DNA of 64,000 nucleotides from Diadema setosum (taxonomy: Eukaryota; Echinodermata; Echinoidea; Diadematoida; Diadematidae). The DNA lies in assembly GCA_033980235.1 (NCBI GenBank), contig CM067059.1:11842100-11906099 (forward strand). Reading direction: 5' to 3'. Of this stretch, positions 35,936 to 46,540 are shown piece after piece. The stretch's first letter is position 1; each line of letters begins with the position of its first letter. The position numbers were made by a program, and so were the translations under genes. The notes beneath the pieces were generated by a model that did no database searches, was not told where the DNA came from, and saw nothing but the letters and a program-made list of their open reading frames with translations.

Positions 35936-37173
35936 ACAATCGATGATACCTTTCACTGATAACAAATGTGCCCATCATTATCATTTTGTACAAATTGTGA
36001 AATAGTATAGCAGAGCAAAAGCAACGGCGCGAAGTCTCTTCACAGCTTATATGAAGTTACAGAACAAACTCTACACTATAAAAATAGGTTCTACTAAATA
36101 TATCGGAAGCAATATTCCCCGATATTGTCAGCCAGCGGCAGATAATCACCACTTAGATTGCCAACACCAGAAGATAACATCTAATAGTAGCAGTGACAAT
36201 CCTGTAAGAGGCTGCACTAACTTGTGAAGACAATATTTTTCAATGTTTGACAAGCCTCCTGTCAGGTAGCCCAATTTTAGGAAGTCTGGTTTTTTTTTTT
36301 TTTCCTCCACTGGCTTCTCACAAGCAAATGCTCAGGGGTAAGCTCTTAATCTGTTAATCTCCAGAGATAAGCCCGGATTTGCATTGCTGGGAGTGAATCA
36401 AGGACCCGAGGAGACAGGGTGATACGTCAGGGTAACAATGATTAGTGAGTGACATGCATGGTTAGATCAAGGAGCTACTACAATGTAAACACTACAGTAG
36501 CTCCATGGTTAGATTGTAAAAGAGTTGCCTAGCGCAGTTGCTGCGGGCTAAGTTTCGTCCCTTCCTTAGCCCCCACCCCACCCCAGCCACCTCCTCTGGC
36601 TTTTTCTCTTCGTCCAAGTTATATTTCAGAAACAACATTTGCATATTTTTACGAATATTTTCCATAATTTTTCTCTTGTTTTTCACTGCAGTATGACCCA
36701 CAGAGGGTAAGGAAAAAAACAAACAGATTGTATACTCATTGACATTTCCATGATGAGTACCGGTTATCATTAAATTTAACTACAAAGCTCAATGTTATTG
36801 CATGCACCGTTTCTTGGTCTGTCGGAGCCACTTGACTGTACGGGAAACTGATGGACAGTGTCATTTTTGTATTGGGAAGGATCTTTGTAATTATCATGAG
36901 TGGTATGTGAAAACTCTCAGAGAAAGAATAGAAATGAAGAAAAACTACTGGTAGAACAATCTTTCTTTTGGACTGAAAATATTTTTGACTAAAACAGTAA
37001 AAGAAAGGGGGATTGAGCAGCTTATCAGAAAAGTGCCAAGATGGCGGGAAAACTGTTAATGGTTCAGACGCAATATAACAACACTCTAGAAACAAATAAC
37101 TAATTCAGTGATGTATATCACAACCGTATGTCGGGAGACGGAAAAGAGTGGGAAGAAATATCGAAATTGTGCG
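35936..37173. other. Non-coding stretch, nothing recognised
   Basis: AT-rich with a T-run at 36289-36302. Frames on the minus strand at 36492-37095 show no domain. Confidence 0.4.
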
Positions 37174-37573
37174 GGGATGGTATAGATTTGACCGAGATGG
37201 GGCTTCAGGTTTTTAACTTTTTAGTGAGATAATGAGAAACCCCCTCATGAAATATGAAATGGCATGTGATTCTAAGAGGGATTCAAAGTTTATTTGATGA
37301 AAATTGGTCTTGAAATGGCTAAGATATCCAAAACAAAGGTATTCCAATGAAAAGTGGGACGCACCTTTTTATTAAGATTGCTTTGTTTTACTTTGGGGTT
37401 ATTTGATATCTCAGCCGTTTTAAAACCGATTTTTGTCAAATAAACTTTGAATTTCTCTTTTTTCCCTTAGAATTGTATGCTCTTTCATATTTCATTAGTG
37501 ATTTCTAATCATCTCGCAAAAAAAAAAATCAAATATCTGAATTCCCCATCTGAAACAAAACTATACCATCCCT
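37174..37573. mobile_element. Palindromic MITE, copy 1
   Basis: Ends GGGATGGTATAG and its complement CTATACCATCCC. The element is self-complementary along most of its 0.4 kb. Arm words include GAGATAATGAGAAAC, TTTATTTGATGAAAAT and GAAATGGCTAAGATATCC, each met again in complement. A related copy lies at 38437-38827. From memory I associate this sequence with echinoderm repeat families. No coding capacity. Confidence 0.8.
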
Positions 37574-38436
37574 TTAAGCCAGGTATTGATAATATCAATC
37601 GTCATGGCTTTTGTTATAATGATGATGATATCAATAGTGATATAGAGATTGCAACAAAACTACATGAGTAGATAACAGGAGTATCTTTATCTGCCTACTT
37701 TCCCACTCAACATCCCTTCTGACTTTCGTTGTTCCCGGCTGTCATGAAAGAATCTTGGACCCAAATTACTACTATGGCTTTCTGGTGGTTTCTTCTGGCT
37801 GTAGAGGTAAGAATGGCAGCAACATCAAAACACCTCAGAGAAAAATACAAAGGCATGAATTCAAGCATAAAGAGAATTGGAGGTAGATGTACTATATACA
37901 GTGGAAATTAAACAACGCATGACGTTGTCATCATGCACATTACATGTGCAACCAGCAGGCACATACATACACATTTATTTACTAGTACTCGCCTATAAGA
38001 ATACAAAAAGAGAAGGGGTGGGATGGGGTGGTTATGGTTGGGGGGGGGGGGAGTCGGACATCCTCCTTGGTAACCCTGTGGTTTACCTGTTGTCATCTTT
38101 CTCTCGCATACGTCACCCCCCAGATCGCAGCAGCAACCTTGGCGAAACTTCATCGCCAGTACAGAGGGGGCATAAACAAGAGGAAAGATTAATTAAAGGA
38201 GAGTTCGTCTGTCAGTGACTTGGCAACGTGAGGTGATTTTAAGGTGTACACGGGGATTTAGTGTATCGGGTGAGATACTTTTTGGCGGGATTTCTTGAGT
38301 AAACGGGCTAATGTATGCAGCGGAGCAGCTGAATGTATACGCCTCATTGCGGACTAAATGAGCGGTCAACTCTGTTCTCGCTATTGTTTTGTGTGCGTGT
38401 GTGTATGTCGATGTGGGAATGAAAGTGTGTGCTATC
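37574..38436. other. Non-coding stretch between two MITE copies
   Basis: Contains a G-run at 38040-38051 and short frames only. No gene supported. Confidence 0.4.
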
Positions 38437-38827
38437 AAAGGTATCGTACAGTCCTGGTTGAGACCTAATTTCAAGTTTCTAACATTTTTTTTTGTGAGAT
38501 AATGAGTAACCTCTTATGAAAAATGAAAGAGCATGTAATTTTATAAGGAATTCAATGTTTATTTGATGAAAATTGGTTTTGAAATGGCTGAGATATCCAA
38601 AAAAGAGCGATTCTAATAAAGTGTGGGACCCACACTTTATTACGATCGCTTTGTTTTACTTTGTTTTGGATGTTTCAGTCATTCCAAACCCGATTTTCAT
38701 CAAATAAACTTTGAATTCCTCTTAAAATGATATGCTCTGCACTATTATCATAAATGTTTTCTTGGTATCTCGCAATAAGTTAAAAGCCTAATTCTCATCT
38801 CCACCAATACTGTACCATCCCTTTAAA
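38437..38827. mobile_element. Palindromic MITE, copy 2
   Basis: Same family and same orientation as 37174-37573, sharing TGAGATAATGAG, TTTATTTGATGAAAATTGG and GAAATGGCTGAGATATCC. The right end reads CTGTACCATCCCTTTAAAG. The central palindrome GTGTGGGACCCACAC is perfect (38619-38633). Confidence 0.8.
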
Positions 38828-40024
38828 GCATTTTGCATGTTTTGTGTATTCCAGCTGCTGCCATTTGGAAAGTGCTTGAAAGAATCACAAGAAGTCACAG
38901 AAGTATACACCGAGTGAAGTCTATGCATCATATTTTCTCATTATACCATGGACATAAACAAATGCAGCTTTATTTAACCTCGCCGAAATTATGTCAAGCG
39001 TTCAGCTGTAATGCCAAGCGTTTTCTTCTAGCTGTCTATCTACATACGACCCCCCCCCCTTCTCAACATCCGCTACACTAGGAAAGTAAAATGAACTCGC
39101 GCACCCCACTTGTATACATAACCATCCACACACAGTCACATTATGTTCTTAGGTACAAACACTCAATCACAGACACATACACTCATAATACAATAAACAA
39201 CTGCAACAGGGCATAATAAAAATACTAAAGATTTTTGCATCATATTTTGATGTTTTATTTCATTTCTCTGTACCAATATTCGTCTCTTATCTCTGTTGGA
39301 CAGCAAATAAAAAAGAATAACATTACCAACGTCACACACTATAGATCTCCTGGATATAATAACAAACCCAATTCTTGATGCATTAATAATGCCAAATATT
39401 TACACATCGAATGTAAAAAAAAAAAGAAATGTCCACACGAGCAACACAAACGCACCAATATATATATATATATATACTTCATTCAGGAACCTAGGTGCAC
39501 CTTTGCGTATATATTTATATTTTGATTTCTTAGTGATCATATTCAAATTTCTTTCTTTTTTCCAAAATAATCGGCGGTTGAAAAAAAAATCACTCAAGAT
39601 TTTTGTTGATCACGGGCAATCGATGACTATACACGTAAATAGAAAGACCTATCTTAAACATTACCACAACATGATATTATGGTGACGATACTTCGATAAA
39701 CTTCCACCGTTTGTGTTGATTTATGCTGATGTCCATGATTCTCGATTCGAGAGTCAGTCGGGTCACTTGTTAGTTACATTCTCTCTCTCTCTCTCTCTTT
39801 TTTTTTTTTTTAATGGTCAAATATCGGTAAAATCAGTACCAGGATAGGAACAACAATAGCATTCAAGACATTATATCTTTTAGTCATTATATTGTTGAAT
39901 CATCCAAAGCTATACACCGCTTGTATAAAGCGACCATTTTAATTTGCTGGCTGTATAGTAAAAAAAATAAAAATAAAAAAAAAAATAAATTTTACTTTTT
40001 GATATTATTTGTAAAGATAATCTG
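38828..40024. other. Non-coding stretch with short simple repeats
   Basis: Includes a C-run (39048-39058), (TA)n at 39460-39474, (CT)n with a T-run at 39780-39812, and A-rich DNA at 39960-39990. No gene. Confidence 0.45.
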
Positions 40025-40609
40025 AATCTTCTTCACAATGAACAATACTGGCCTCTTCAGTTGTAATAAGAAAATACGGTTTGTGTGTCAAAAGTTATGC
40101 ATATACACATATACATATTTGAAAGTGAATCTATTACTAAAAGCACATATGAGTGGAAACAATTTCATATAATGAGAACCACTTTTTGGGGGTATCGTAA
40201 AATGTATAACACAGTTTTTGCAGCATTTAGCACAAGAATACAAGTGAATCCAGTCAGAGATGACGGTTAAGATTAATCAATGAATCGCATTACGCGACAC
40301 CACTGATTATTTATAGGGTCATTTCTTTTTTGTCGTTGTTGTAAACCATCCAGCTGTCGGTGTGTGTTAAAAAAGTACGGAAGAAAACTAGATTTGGGAT
40401 CTCACTCCCTTTCCGTAGCCCTTGTATCAAATTAGCAGCCTTATATTTCTTAGCAATCTTCTTCGCAATAAATCTAATTGGCTGCTTCAGTTGTTGTACT
40501 GTACTCTAGTAAAAGAATATGAATTGTTCGTCAAAATGAATACACTGTATATTGACATGACGTTAAGTTTGGAGGTAAATCTATTACTATAAACACATAG
40601 GTCGGAAAT
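40025..40609. repeat. Diverged direct duplication
   Basis: Segments 40025-40160 and 40455-40609 are alignable by eye. Both start AATCTTCTTC(A/G)CAATAA-type, share CTTCAGTTGT and AATCTATTACTA, and end CACATA followed by GGAAA. The offset is about 430 bp. Either an old local duplication or two copies of one dispersed repeat. Confidence 0.6.
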
Positions 40610-42745
40610 ATTCATGAATTCTAAAAATTGATATTAGAAAACTATAGTACTAAATACCCGTTGTAATCGAAGGCACGGCGATCGGGGACGATATTACCAT
40701 GGTTGCTGTCATATTTGTGCGATTCCTCAAAGAAATCTCCTTTTTAAACTTTCCCCCTTACTTTGTGTCAATCTCCGGCTGGCATTAACCATAAGGCAAC
40801 ATCTTACATTATGGACCGGTTGAGTGGAATTGAGGATGTTGTGTGTTAATCAACTGTTGAACTGCTCATGCCATTTGCATGTATCGGTGTGCCTTTACAC
40901 AATACATTTTTACATTCAAAAGATTCATGTTTGACCAAAAAGTACCTCCTTGGTTTGACGCTATACGGGTTTCTTTGTCTCTCATTGTAACATTCTGGGA
41001 GTTAATCAATCACAATAATGGACCTCTTCATGGAGATGACGAATATGTGCGTCAACTGTTTGAATCTTTTTCTTACTACATTCTTTATTGTAATGACATC
41101 TGCATTGACAAAAAGGAGGAATACAGAAGAAAGCCAGAATTTTGGGATTATGACTCAGCGGGTAAATACAAAACTGGGTCACTGACCGAGTAAACGCGAG
41201 TGGGAAAATGCGGCACAGACATTTAAGCTGCCGAGAAAACTCATCAAACAGTGAATCCTGTACGAACGTAAATATGAATAGGAGGTACATGTGGGTTCGT
41301 TTTCTGCGAACACCAGACTGGGATCGTGTAACTGATTCTGCTATTGTTTGTGCTTACAAAGAATACAGTAGGAAATCAGAACGGAATATTATACTCCCTC
41401 CTATTCGTAACATGTCAAACATTTGAACATTCGCATCACAATGATTTGGAAGCACAATACTGGCGCCATTTCAAGTGTTTCCAAGCGACGTTCTGTCTAT
41501 GTAAAGGATCAGCTAATGGCTTTGTGTTCAGTCAGAAAGCTAATGCCATCTGTATCATGCGTTGTGCCCTCGGCACCTGCAAGAAATTTGTTCCCAAGCA
41601 GGCAAGTACACTTGTTATCCATAATAACTGGTCGAATAGCAGAAAATGGAATACAGGTTTTATCAAAACTCTTAGTTTTACCCTTTTCGGCAGGAGGAGT
41701 TTGTTTTTTTTGTTCTGATTATTGTGTTAACGGCGATATATTTGATATGTATAGAAGCAAAAATTGGCAAAGCATCCTTTTGTTTTTGACCGCCAAAGTT
41801 ACGTTTCGGGATTTACGATTTCTAGTGACGCTGCGTAATTGTACGTAATAAAGTCACATGGTGTTTTTTGAGCTGGCGTCAAGGAGTCTTAGGTTTGCTA
41901 CATGCCTGCTACAAGATGCCTCAATAAGCAATCCATGCCTTGTTATACATGTTATATGCTCCACATAAACCTGTCAAATATGTCATTAATCACCGTTTTT
42001 GCTCGATTAATTGACGTGCGCAAAAGAATCATTAAGTGTACGCAGTTTCGCATTTCGCATATAGCAAAAATATTAATGACTGACTTATAAAGAAGACCGA
42101 CACATCCGAATTTACGTCATTGCATGGTAATCGAACACAAAATGCGTTCATACTGTATTTTAGGTAACCCAACTCTTAAGCCTTCCGACAGCACGAAGTG
42201 GATTTATCTTTCAAAGGCTAACTGTTTCTTTATATTTATGATGAACTATTTCATTGTCTGTCACCAGTCAATTAAAAGGAGACTTTTAGGAAGAGTGGGG
42301 CATGAAACCAAGTCCCGCTTACCTCAGATAACTCATCTCAAGATATTTCTGAATTATAGCAATGTGACATTTAAGACAGCACGGAAGCAATTAATCCCTT
42401 AAATCATTTCAATTCCGGGGTGATGAGAAAAGTAAATATATCAAAAGTAAACATCTACATTAAAATACTGGAACACCATTAAGATCTATTTCCACAGATT
42501 CTCCAGTTTATCAATTGCTTCAGCTTACCTCTTTGTTTTTCCGAAGTTAAACTGAATAATTACGTCACAGAAAGAGAATAAACCTTAACTGCTATAAGAT
42601 ATCAATTTGACATTAAGAACTACACTGAAGCCATGAATTCCTGAAATCATTCAGAAAGGGTGCCGACTAAAACAGAAAATCTTGGAATGAAATACTCCAA
42701 TGCAAGGTCTTCTTCAACAGATTTTCTTTTCGTGTTTCCCAAATT
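40610..42745. other. Non-coding stretch; overlapping frames unsupported
   Basis: Plus-strand frames of 104, 124 and 141 codons lie at 40879-41193, 41344-41718 and 41423-41848. The last two overlap in different frames, and none has a recognisable domain or clear splice sites. I do not call them genes. Confidence 0.35.
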
Positions 42746-42815
42746 ACATTAAATAAGCGCACATTAGCGGAAAGAAGATAACATTAAATAAGATCACATT
42801 AGCAGAAAGAAAATA
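42746..42815. repeat. 35-bp tandem duplication
   Basis: Two adjacent 35-bp units start ACATTAAATAAG and end AAAGAA(G/A)ATA, differing at four positions. Confidence 0.9.
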
Positions 42816-44456
42816 CAAATTATCTTGAATGCTATCTATTTTCATTGTACCTTTTTAACACTATGAGGTATATAGCTATTTTTTTTTTTAATGGTGGATT
42901 TTCTCTCCCACTTGTGATCATTATCTGTCTGACGAGAAATAGGAACTTGAAGAAATTTCAACTGCAGACTCACGAGGATATTTGTTTCCAAAAGTTTAGA
43001 CCTTAAATCTGTATACATGCACGATGAAAAAAAAAAAACAAACAAACAAACCCGACTAGTTTTGTGTAGTGTCGGAAGGTTGCTAACGGCAAAGTGACTT
43101 GTGCATGGAGGTAATTAGATCGATTTGCAATTAATTGAATGAGAGATGCCACTCTCAGATCAAGTCCTATAGAGTAATAGTATAATAGTAGTATAGAATA
43201 ATTTCACAAACATTTGGAACTGTTGGGAGGGAAAATACAAGGATCAGTGAACTCAAACGGAAGAAACCTTTGTTGGTTTCAAGATGAGAGAGTTGGCATT
43301 TGTCGAGTTGATTCGGCCGATCCTACGTAGCACCTCATAGATGCACTACGATCTAAACATAGCCGAAATTCTGAACGGTTATGATTCTCGCAAAAATTTT
43401 CAATCTGTGGTCACCAGCATAATATCATGATGACCAGGATGCTTCACTCACTCCCCTATCATCTATTCTAGATTATTATCAGACATCTTTAAGTGGTTGA
43501 TATAAGAATCTTTTTCTAGATAGTGTGACACGCACAAACAAACAACATGATTTCCGTGTTATTACTTCAAGAAACTTCAATTTAATCGGGACACTTATTC
43601 ATTCCTAGATTGCAAATTTCGGAACCAGTGGGACAACTTTCAATTTTTCAACCTACTAAATCTAATAACTATTTGAGAATGACAATTAGTCACCTCGTCG
43701 CTTCGAGTTTCTCCAACTCAATACAAGGAAATAGACGTAATACACAAATACACACATTTGGTTAGTTCCCATGAACTAACCTGTCTATACACTTTCCTAT
43801 TCAAATGTGTGGAAAAGTTGCAAATTCAAATTGGGTTGTCATGGCACAACAAGAGAGATTAACTCAAAGCACACCGTTTCTTTCCAAGGCTTCCATTACC
43901 CGTGTTAAGTCGTAAGATTGTGTCAAAATATACTCCAGTCACGTGACATAACTATGTCCTCGCTCTCCTCAAAATCTCGCAAGTCCTGCTTGCAACTGGA
44001 CGTCACACTATAATAGTAAGAAACACATACTCTCGAATGGCGCGTACTATCAATTCTGTCATATCACCCCAAAAGGCACTGCACAGCAGAGGACGTATTT
44101 CACGCTGTTGTCTTGCAGGTTACCAAACGTTTCACAATATACAAACAAAAACAAAACCAACTACTCATCTTAATCAGAAAGAAAACAAATATCCGATTAC
44201 GTCCTGACGTTTTACACGAATCCAAATCACTCTAAAAGCGGATGAATTCGTAGGAAATCTCAAGCGCAAAAAACACTATTGTTGGTTTTTAAATTTGATT
44301 CCGGGGTTTTCTTTTAATCTCGTCTTGGTTTTTTTTTCCCCACCAAGATTATTCCTAAAATGAATAATAAGATTTCCTTTTTCTTACGGCAAGAAGGTAG
44401 GTATACTCCATGAATTCAATTTCAATGTCAAAATTGAAAGCGTGCATCGTACATGT
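42816..44456. other. 3' flank of the FAM181-like gene
   Basis: AT-rich downstream sequence for the minus-strand gene. A candidate poly(A) signal variant, ATTAAA on the minus strand, lies at 44313-44318, about 140 nt past the terminal stop. A palindromic E-box GTCACGTGAC sits at 43938-43947. No other gene is seen. Confidence 0.4.
44313..44318 (-). terminator. fam181: Candidate poly(A) signal ATTAAA
   Basis: The commonest natural variant of AATAAA lies about 140 nt downstream of the TGA. A hexamer alone is weak evidence. Transcript 3' ends would decide. Confidence 0.2.
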
Positions 44457-45998
44457 TCAGGTGAAAATCGGATGAAAGCGCGGTGGGTATGATGTCAATG
44501 ATTTGGTTGGGATCGGTTTGAGCACGCGCGGCATGGGATAACCAGCCAGGATGTCGGCCGGGCTCTCGCCCCCAGTCAACGAGGACTGCATGGCGCTCCA
44601 TCTGCTCAATGCCAGCGCCGAAGACGGCGCCGCGTCCATGGGCGATAGCGGGGGCAGCGTCGGGCCTCTGCCGAAAACTCCCGGGGTGCCGTTCGATGTC
44701 GGTTCGCAGACATGCGAGGGGCAGCCGGCCAGACTCTGCAGGTGGCAAACGCACACGTTGCCGCCGCACGGCACGGGGAGAGCGTGCCGATGACGGTCGT
44801 CGATTGTCGTGCCCGGCAGGGATAGGGGCAAGTGCGGGCGATAAGGCAAGTTTAGATTCAGAAATGGAGACGAGGATGAGGTAGTCGGGTACAAGAAAGG
44901 ATTCTTCTCAGCTCCAAAAGGGCGCCCGAGTCCGAAGTCGAAGTCGAATCGTCCCGGCGACAACGGCGACGGGATCGGGAGCTTCAGCTGCCCGAAAAGA
45001 CTCAGACCGGGATGATGAACGAACTATCGCGGCTGGCTGTCCATGCCGCCGTGATCGGTGGGTCGAATTTTGTGATTGTCGCTTTTCCCCTTCGGCTCCT
45101 GCCAGAAGGAGGCTGGTAGTCGTCGCTTTCTCAATGGTATGCTGTTCAGCTTCGTACCGTCGTCGTCATGGGAATCGTCTGGCATGATATTTTTGCTTTC
45201 ATCGCTCTTTTCCATCCCCCTTTCACTCCCACTATCGCACTCCGATGGCTGTCGTTCTTCATCTCTGCTTTGTTTACAATCCTTTTCCCGCAGCGAATCG
45301 ACGTACCTGAATAGATCCAGACTTTTGAGCTCGTTTTCGCGGCGGTTTGCCGGCTCGTCGTTCATTTCATGACGCCCATCTCTTGGTCTGAGTTCGACAT
45401 CCTTAGAACTGCTGTCGAATCTAAACTGGCGCTCAGGCGATGGCTCGGTTGGTGGGTGGTGTAGTTCATATTGCGGGAGAAAAACGTCTCGTGTATTGCG
45501 CGGTGGAGGAGCATCACTTTTGTCAGCGTCCATGTCGTCACGGACAGAGCTTTCCCGCTTGTGATGCTGGGGACTCTGTCCGTGCTGATGATGAGGTTGA
45601 TGAAGATAGCGCTTGTAGTGATGCGAAAGCATGCTCTCGGGTGAAAATCGTCGAATGGGTGAAGGATCGTTTCTCACGACGTCTTGGTTGCCTGCATTTT
45701 TCTCCGAGGATAATAAGGTCGGAGAGAGCTGTTTACGTTGTCGATGTAAGTAGTTTCCCTGATCGAGGGCAGCCTTGATGTCGCAGGATGCGTGGTGGAC
45801 GAACTGCAGAAGGGTCCGCGCGTCCTCCCCGCCATGAGATTGGGATGCAGCGGGCCGTCGGGAAGGCGGAAGAAACACCTCCGTCGCCGCTAGTCCTTGA
45901 GGGGAGGGACCAGCTGGATCGGAACGGTGCGACAACTCGAGATTGCGCCGAAACTCTGCCGCCGCTGTCCCGTGACGATGTTCCTCTCCCTGCGTCAT
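44457..45998 (-). CDS. fam181: FAM181-family protein with TEAD-binding omega-loop, interrupted by in-frame TAG
   Basis: The frame from ATG (45996-45998) to TGA (44457-44459) spans 514 codons with one internal TAG at codon 325 (45024-45026). Visible parts: FAM181 N-box at residues 58-79 (DARTLLQFVHHASCDIKAAL) followed by YLHRQRKQ; a His-rich stretch near 125-146; LDLFRYVDSLRE at about 227-238; the omega-loop PLRKRRLPASFWQEP at 288-302; and a C-terminal VLKPIPTK six to seven codons into the last 25. From family knowledge, vertebrate FAM181A and FAM181B are small disordered proteins that bind TEAD transcription factors through a YAP-like omega-loop, and they are expressed in developing neural tissue; a nuclear TEAD partner role here is inference. 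An in-frame stop lies upstream at 46053-46055, and this is the first ATG after it. The gene is GC-rich against its surroundings and the coding part is a single exon as in vertebrates. If the TAG is real, the main product is 324 residues ending just after the loop. Confidence 0.85.
44502..44531 (-). other. fam181: FAM181A-like C-terminal KPIPTK motif
   Basis: Encodes PRVLKPIPTK, followed by a Pro/Phe-rich end (SYPPRFHPIFT) and TGA. Vertebrate FAM181A, as I recall, ends with VVLKPIPTK and a similar Pro/Phe-rich tail. It lies in the same frame as the N-terminal part, beyond the TAG. Confidence 0.75.
45024..45026 (-). other. fam181: In-frame TAG codon inside the FAM181 frame
   Basis: Context on the coding strand is CCG CGA TAG TTC GTT. 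The same frame continues for 188 codons to a family-type C-terminus. No GT occurs on the coding strand from the omega-loop start (45137) to the TAG, so an intron with a GT donor could remove the TAG only by also removing the loop. The +4 base is T, not the leaky C context. Confidence 0.9.
45093..45137 (-). other. fam181: Omega-loop TEAD-binding motif
   Basis: Encodes PLRKRRLPASFWQEP. Aligned with the YAP omega-loop (RLRKLPDSFFKPP), the key Leu, Pro, Ser and first Phe are kept, the second Phe is Trp, and an Arg is kept two residues before the Leu. As I recall it, vertebrate FAM181A also has Trp at that position. Binding to TEAD is inferred from the motif. Confidence 0.8.
45762..45827 (-). other. 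fam181: FAM181 N-box
   Basis: Encodes EDARTLLQFVHHASCDIKAALDQ-type sequence, matching the family pattern (L-L-x-F-V/I-x-x-A-S-x-(D/N)-I-K-x-A-L-D). In vertebrates this is followed by a basic linker and YLQKQ. Here YLHRQ follows after only two residues, so about ten residues of the basic linker are missing. Confidence 0.8.
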
Positions 45999-45999
45999 T

Positions 46000-46003
46000 T
46001 CTG
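46000..46003 (-). other. fam181: Possible splice acceptor just upstream of the ATG
   Basis: On the minus strand CGTTCCCTCCGAGCACTCCAG precedes AAATGACG, giving a plausible AG acceptor two bases before the ATG. Vertebrate FAM181 genes have upstream non-coding exons, so a 5' UTR exon spliced here would fit. Weak on sequence alone. Confidence 0.3.
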
Positions 46004-46540
46004 GAGTGCTCGGAGGGAACGACTCTGTGTAATGGCTCACTGATCTTTCTTGTCACCGACGCATCAATATTTTTTCTTCTCCTAATGACTCCGAAACACA
46101 CAGTCACAAATACGCCAAATACTATTCCGAGAAGTAAGTCCACTGCACACTCCACAGTCGCAAAATGATTATTGAGGGCGAAACGCTGTCACGGTGTACA
46201 CCCGGCGGTGCGAACGGAGAAAACTACTGCAGTCCGATGCGAAACAATTCCTGGCTTCCCATTGGTTAAAAGGTCATCGCCTGAACTAACAACCTTATTT
46301 TTTCCCTATTCGCTGCTGAGCGCGGATGTTGGTAAGTGTTGTGCAAAGCGCGTGTGGCGGTTAACCTCCCAAATCTTCAGCGAATGTCGGACGCTAGTTC
46401 TCCGGTTTTGTAATAGGCTCTGCTCTGACATGGGCTCTGGAAGAGGAGCTGCTCAATCGCTCTCCTATATGAGAGGCGCACTTTTTTGTCGTGCTGCTTC
46501 TTTGCTTTAACACTCGCGAGCGATCAATCGCTCGAATACC
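46001..46540 (-). promoter_or_regulatory. fam181: 5' region of the FAM181-like gene, CpG-rich
   Basis: CpG-rich up to about 46540, then AT-rich. On the minus strand there is a TATA-like, CArG-like CTCATATAGGAG at 46463-46474 and a CCAAT box at 46261-46265. A perfect 8-bp inverted repeat, CGAGCGATCAATCGCTCG, lies at 46517-46534. Which of these is the core promoter cannot be told without a transcription start. Confidence 0.35.

Noticed and set aside
41344..41848. Two overlapping plus-strand frames of 124 and 141 codons.
   Set aside because: They overlap in different frames, match no family I know and lack good splice sites or a convincing start context.
44428..44884. Open frames on both strands overlapping the FAM181 C-terminal part.
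   Set aside because: GC-rich coding DNA often opens other frames. Only the frame continuous with the omega-loop ends in a family motif.
46010..46155. Minus-strand frame upstream of the FAM181 ATG encoding a hydrophobic, membrane-span-like stretch (VDLLLGIVFGVFVTVCFGVI).
   Set aside because: It has no ATG, a stop lies just upstream, and it runs into the FAM181 gene in a different frame. It is probably chance in the 5' region.
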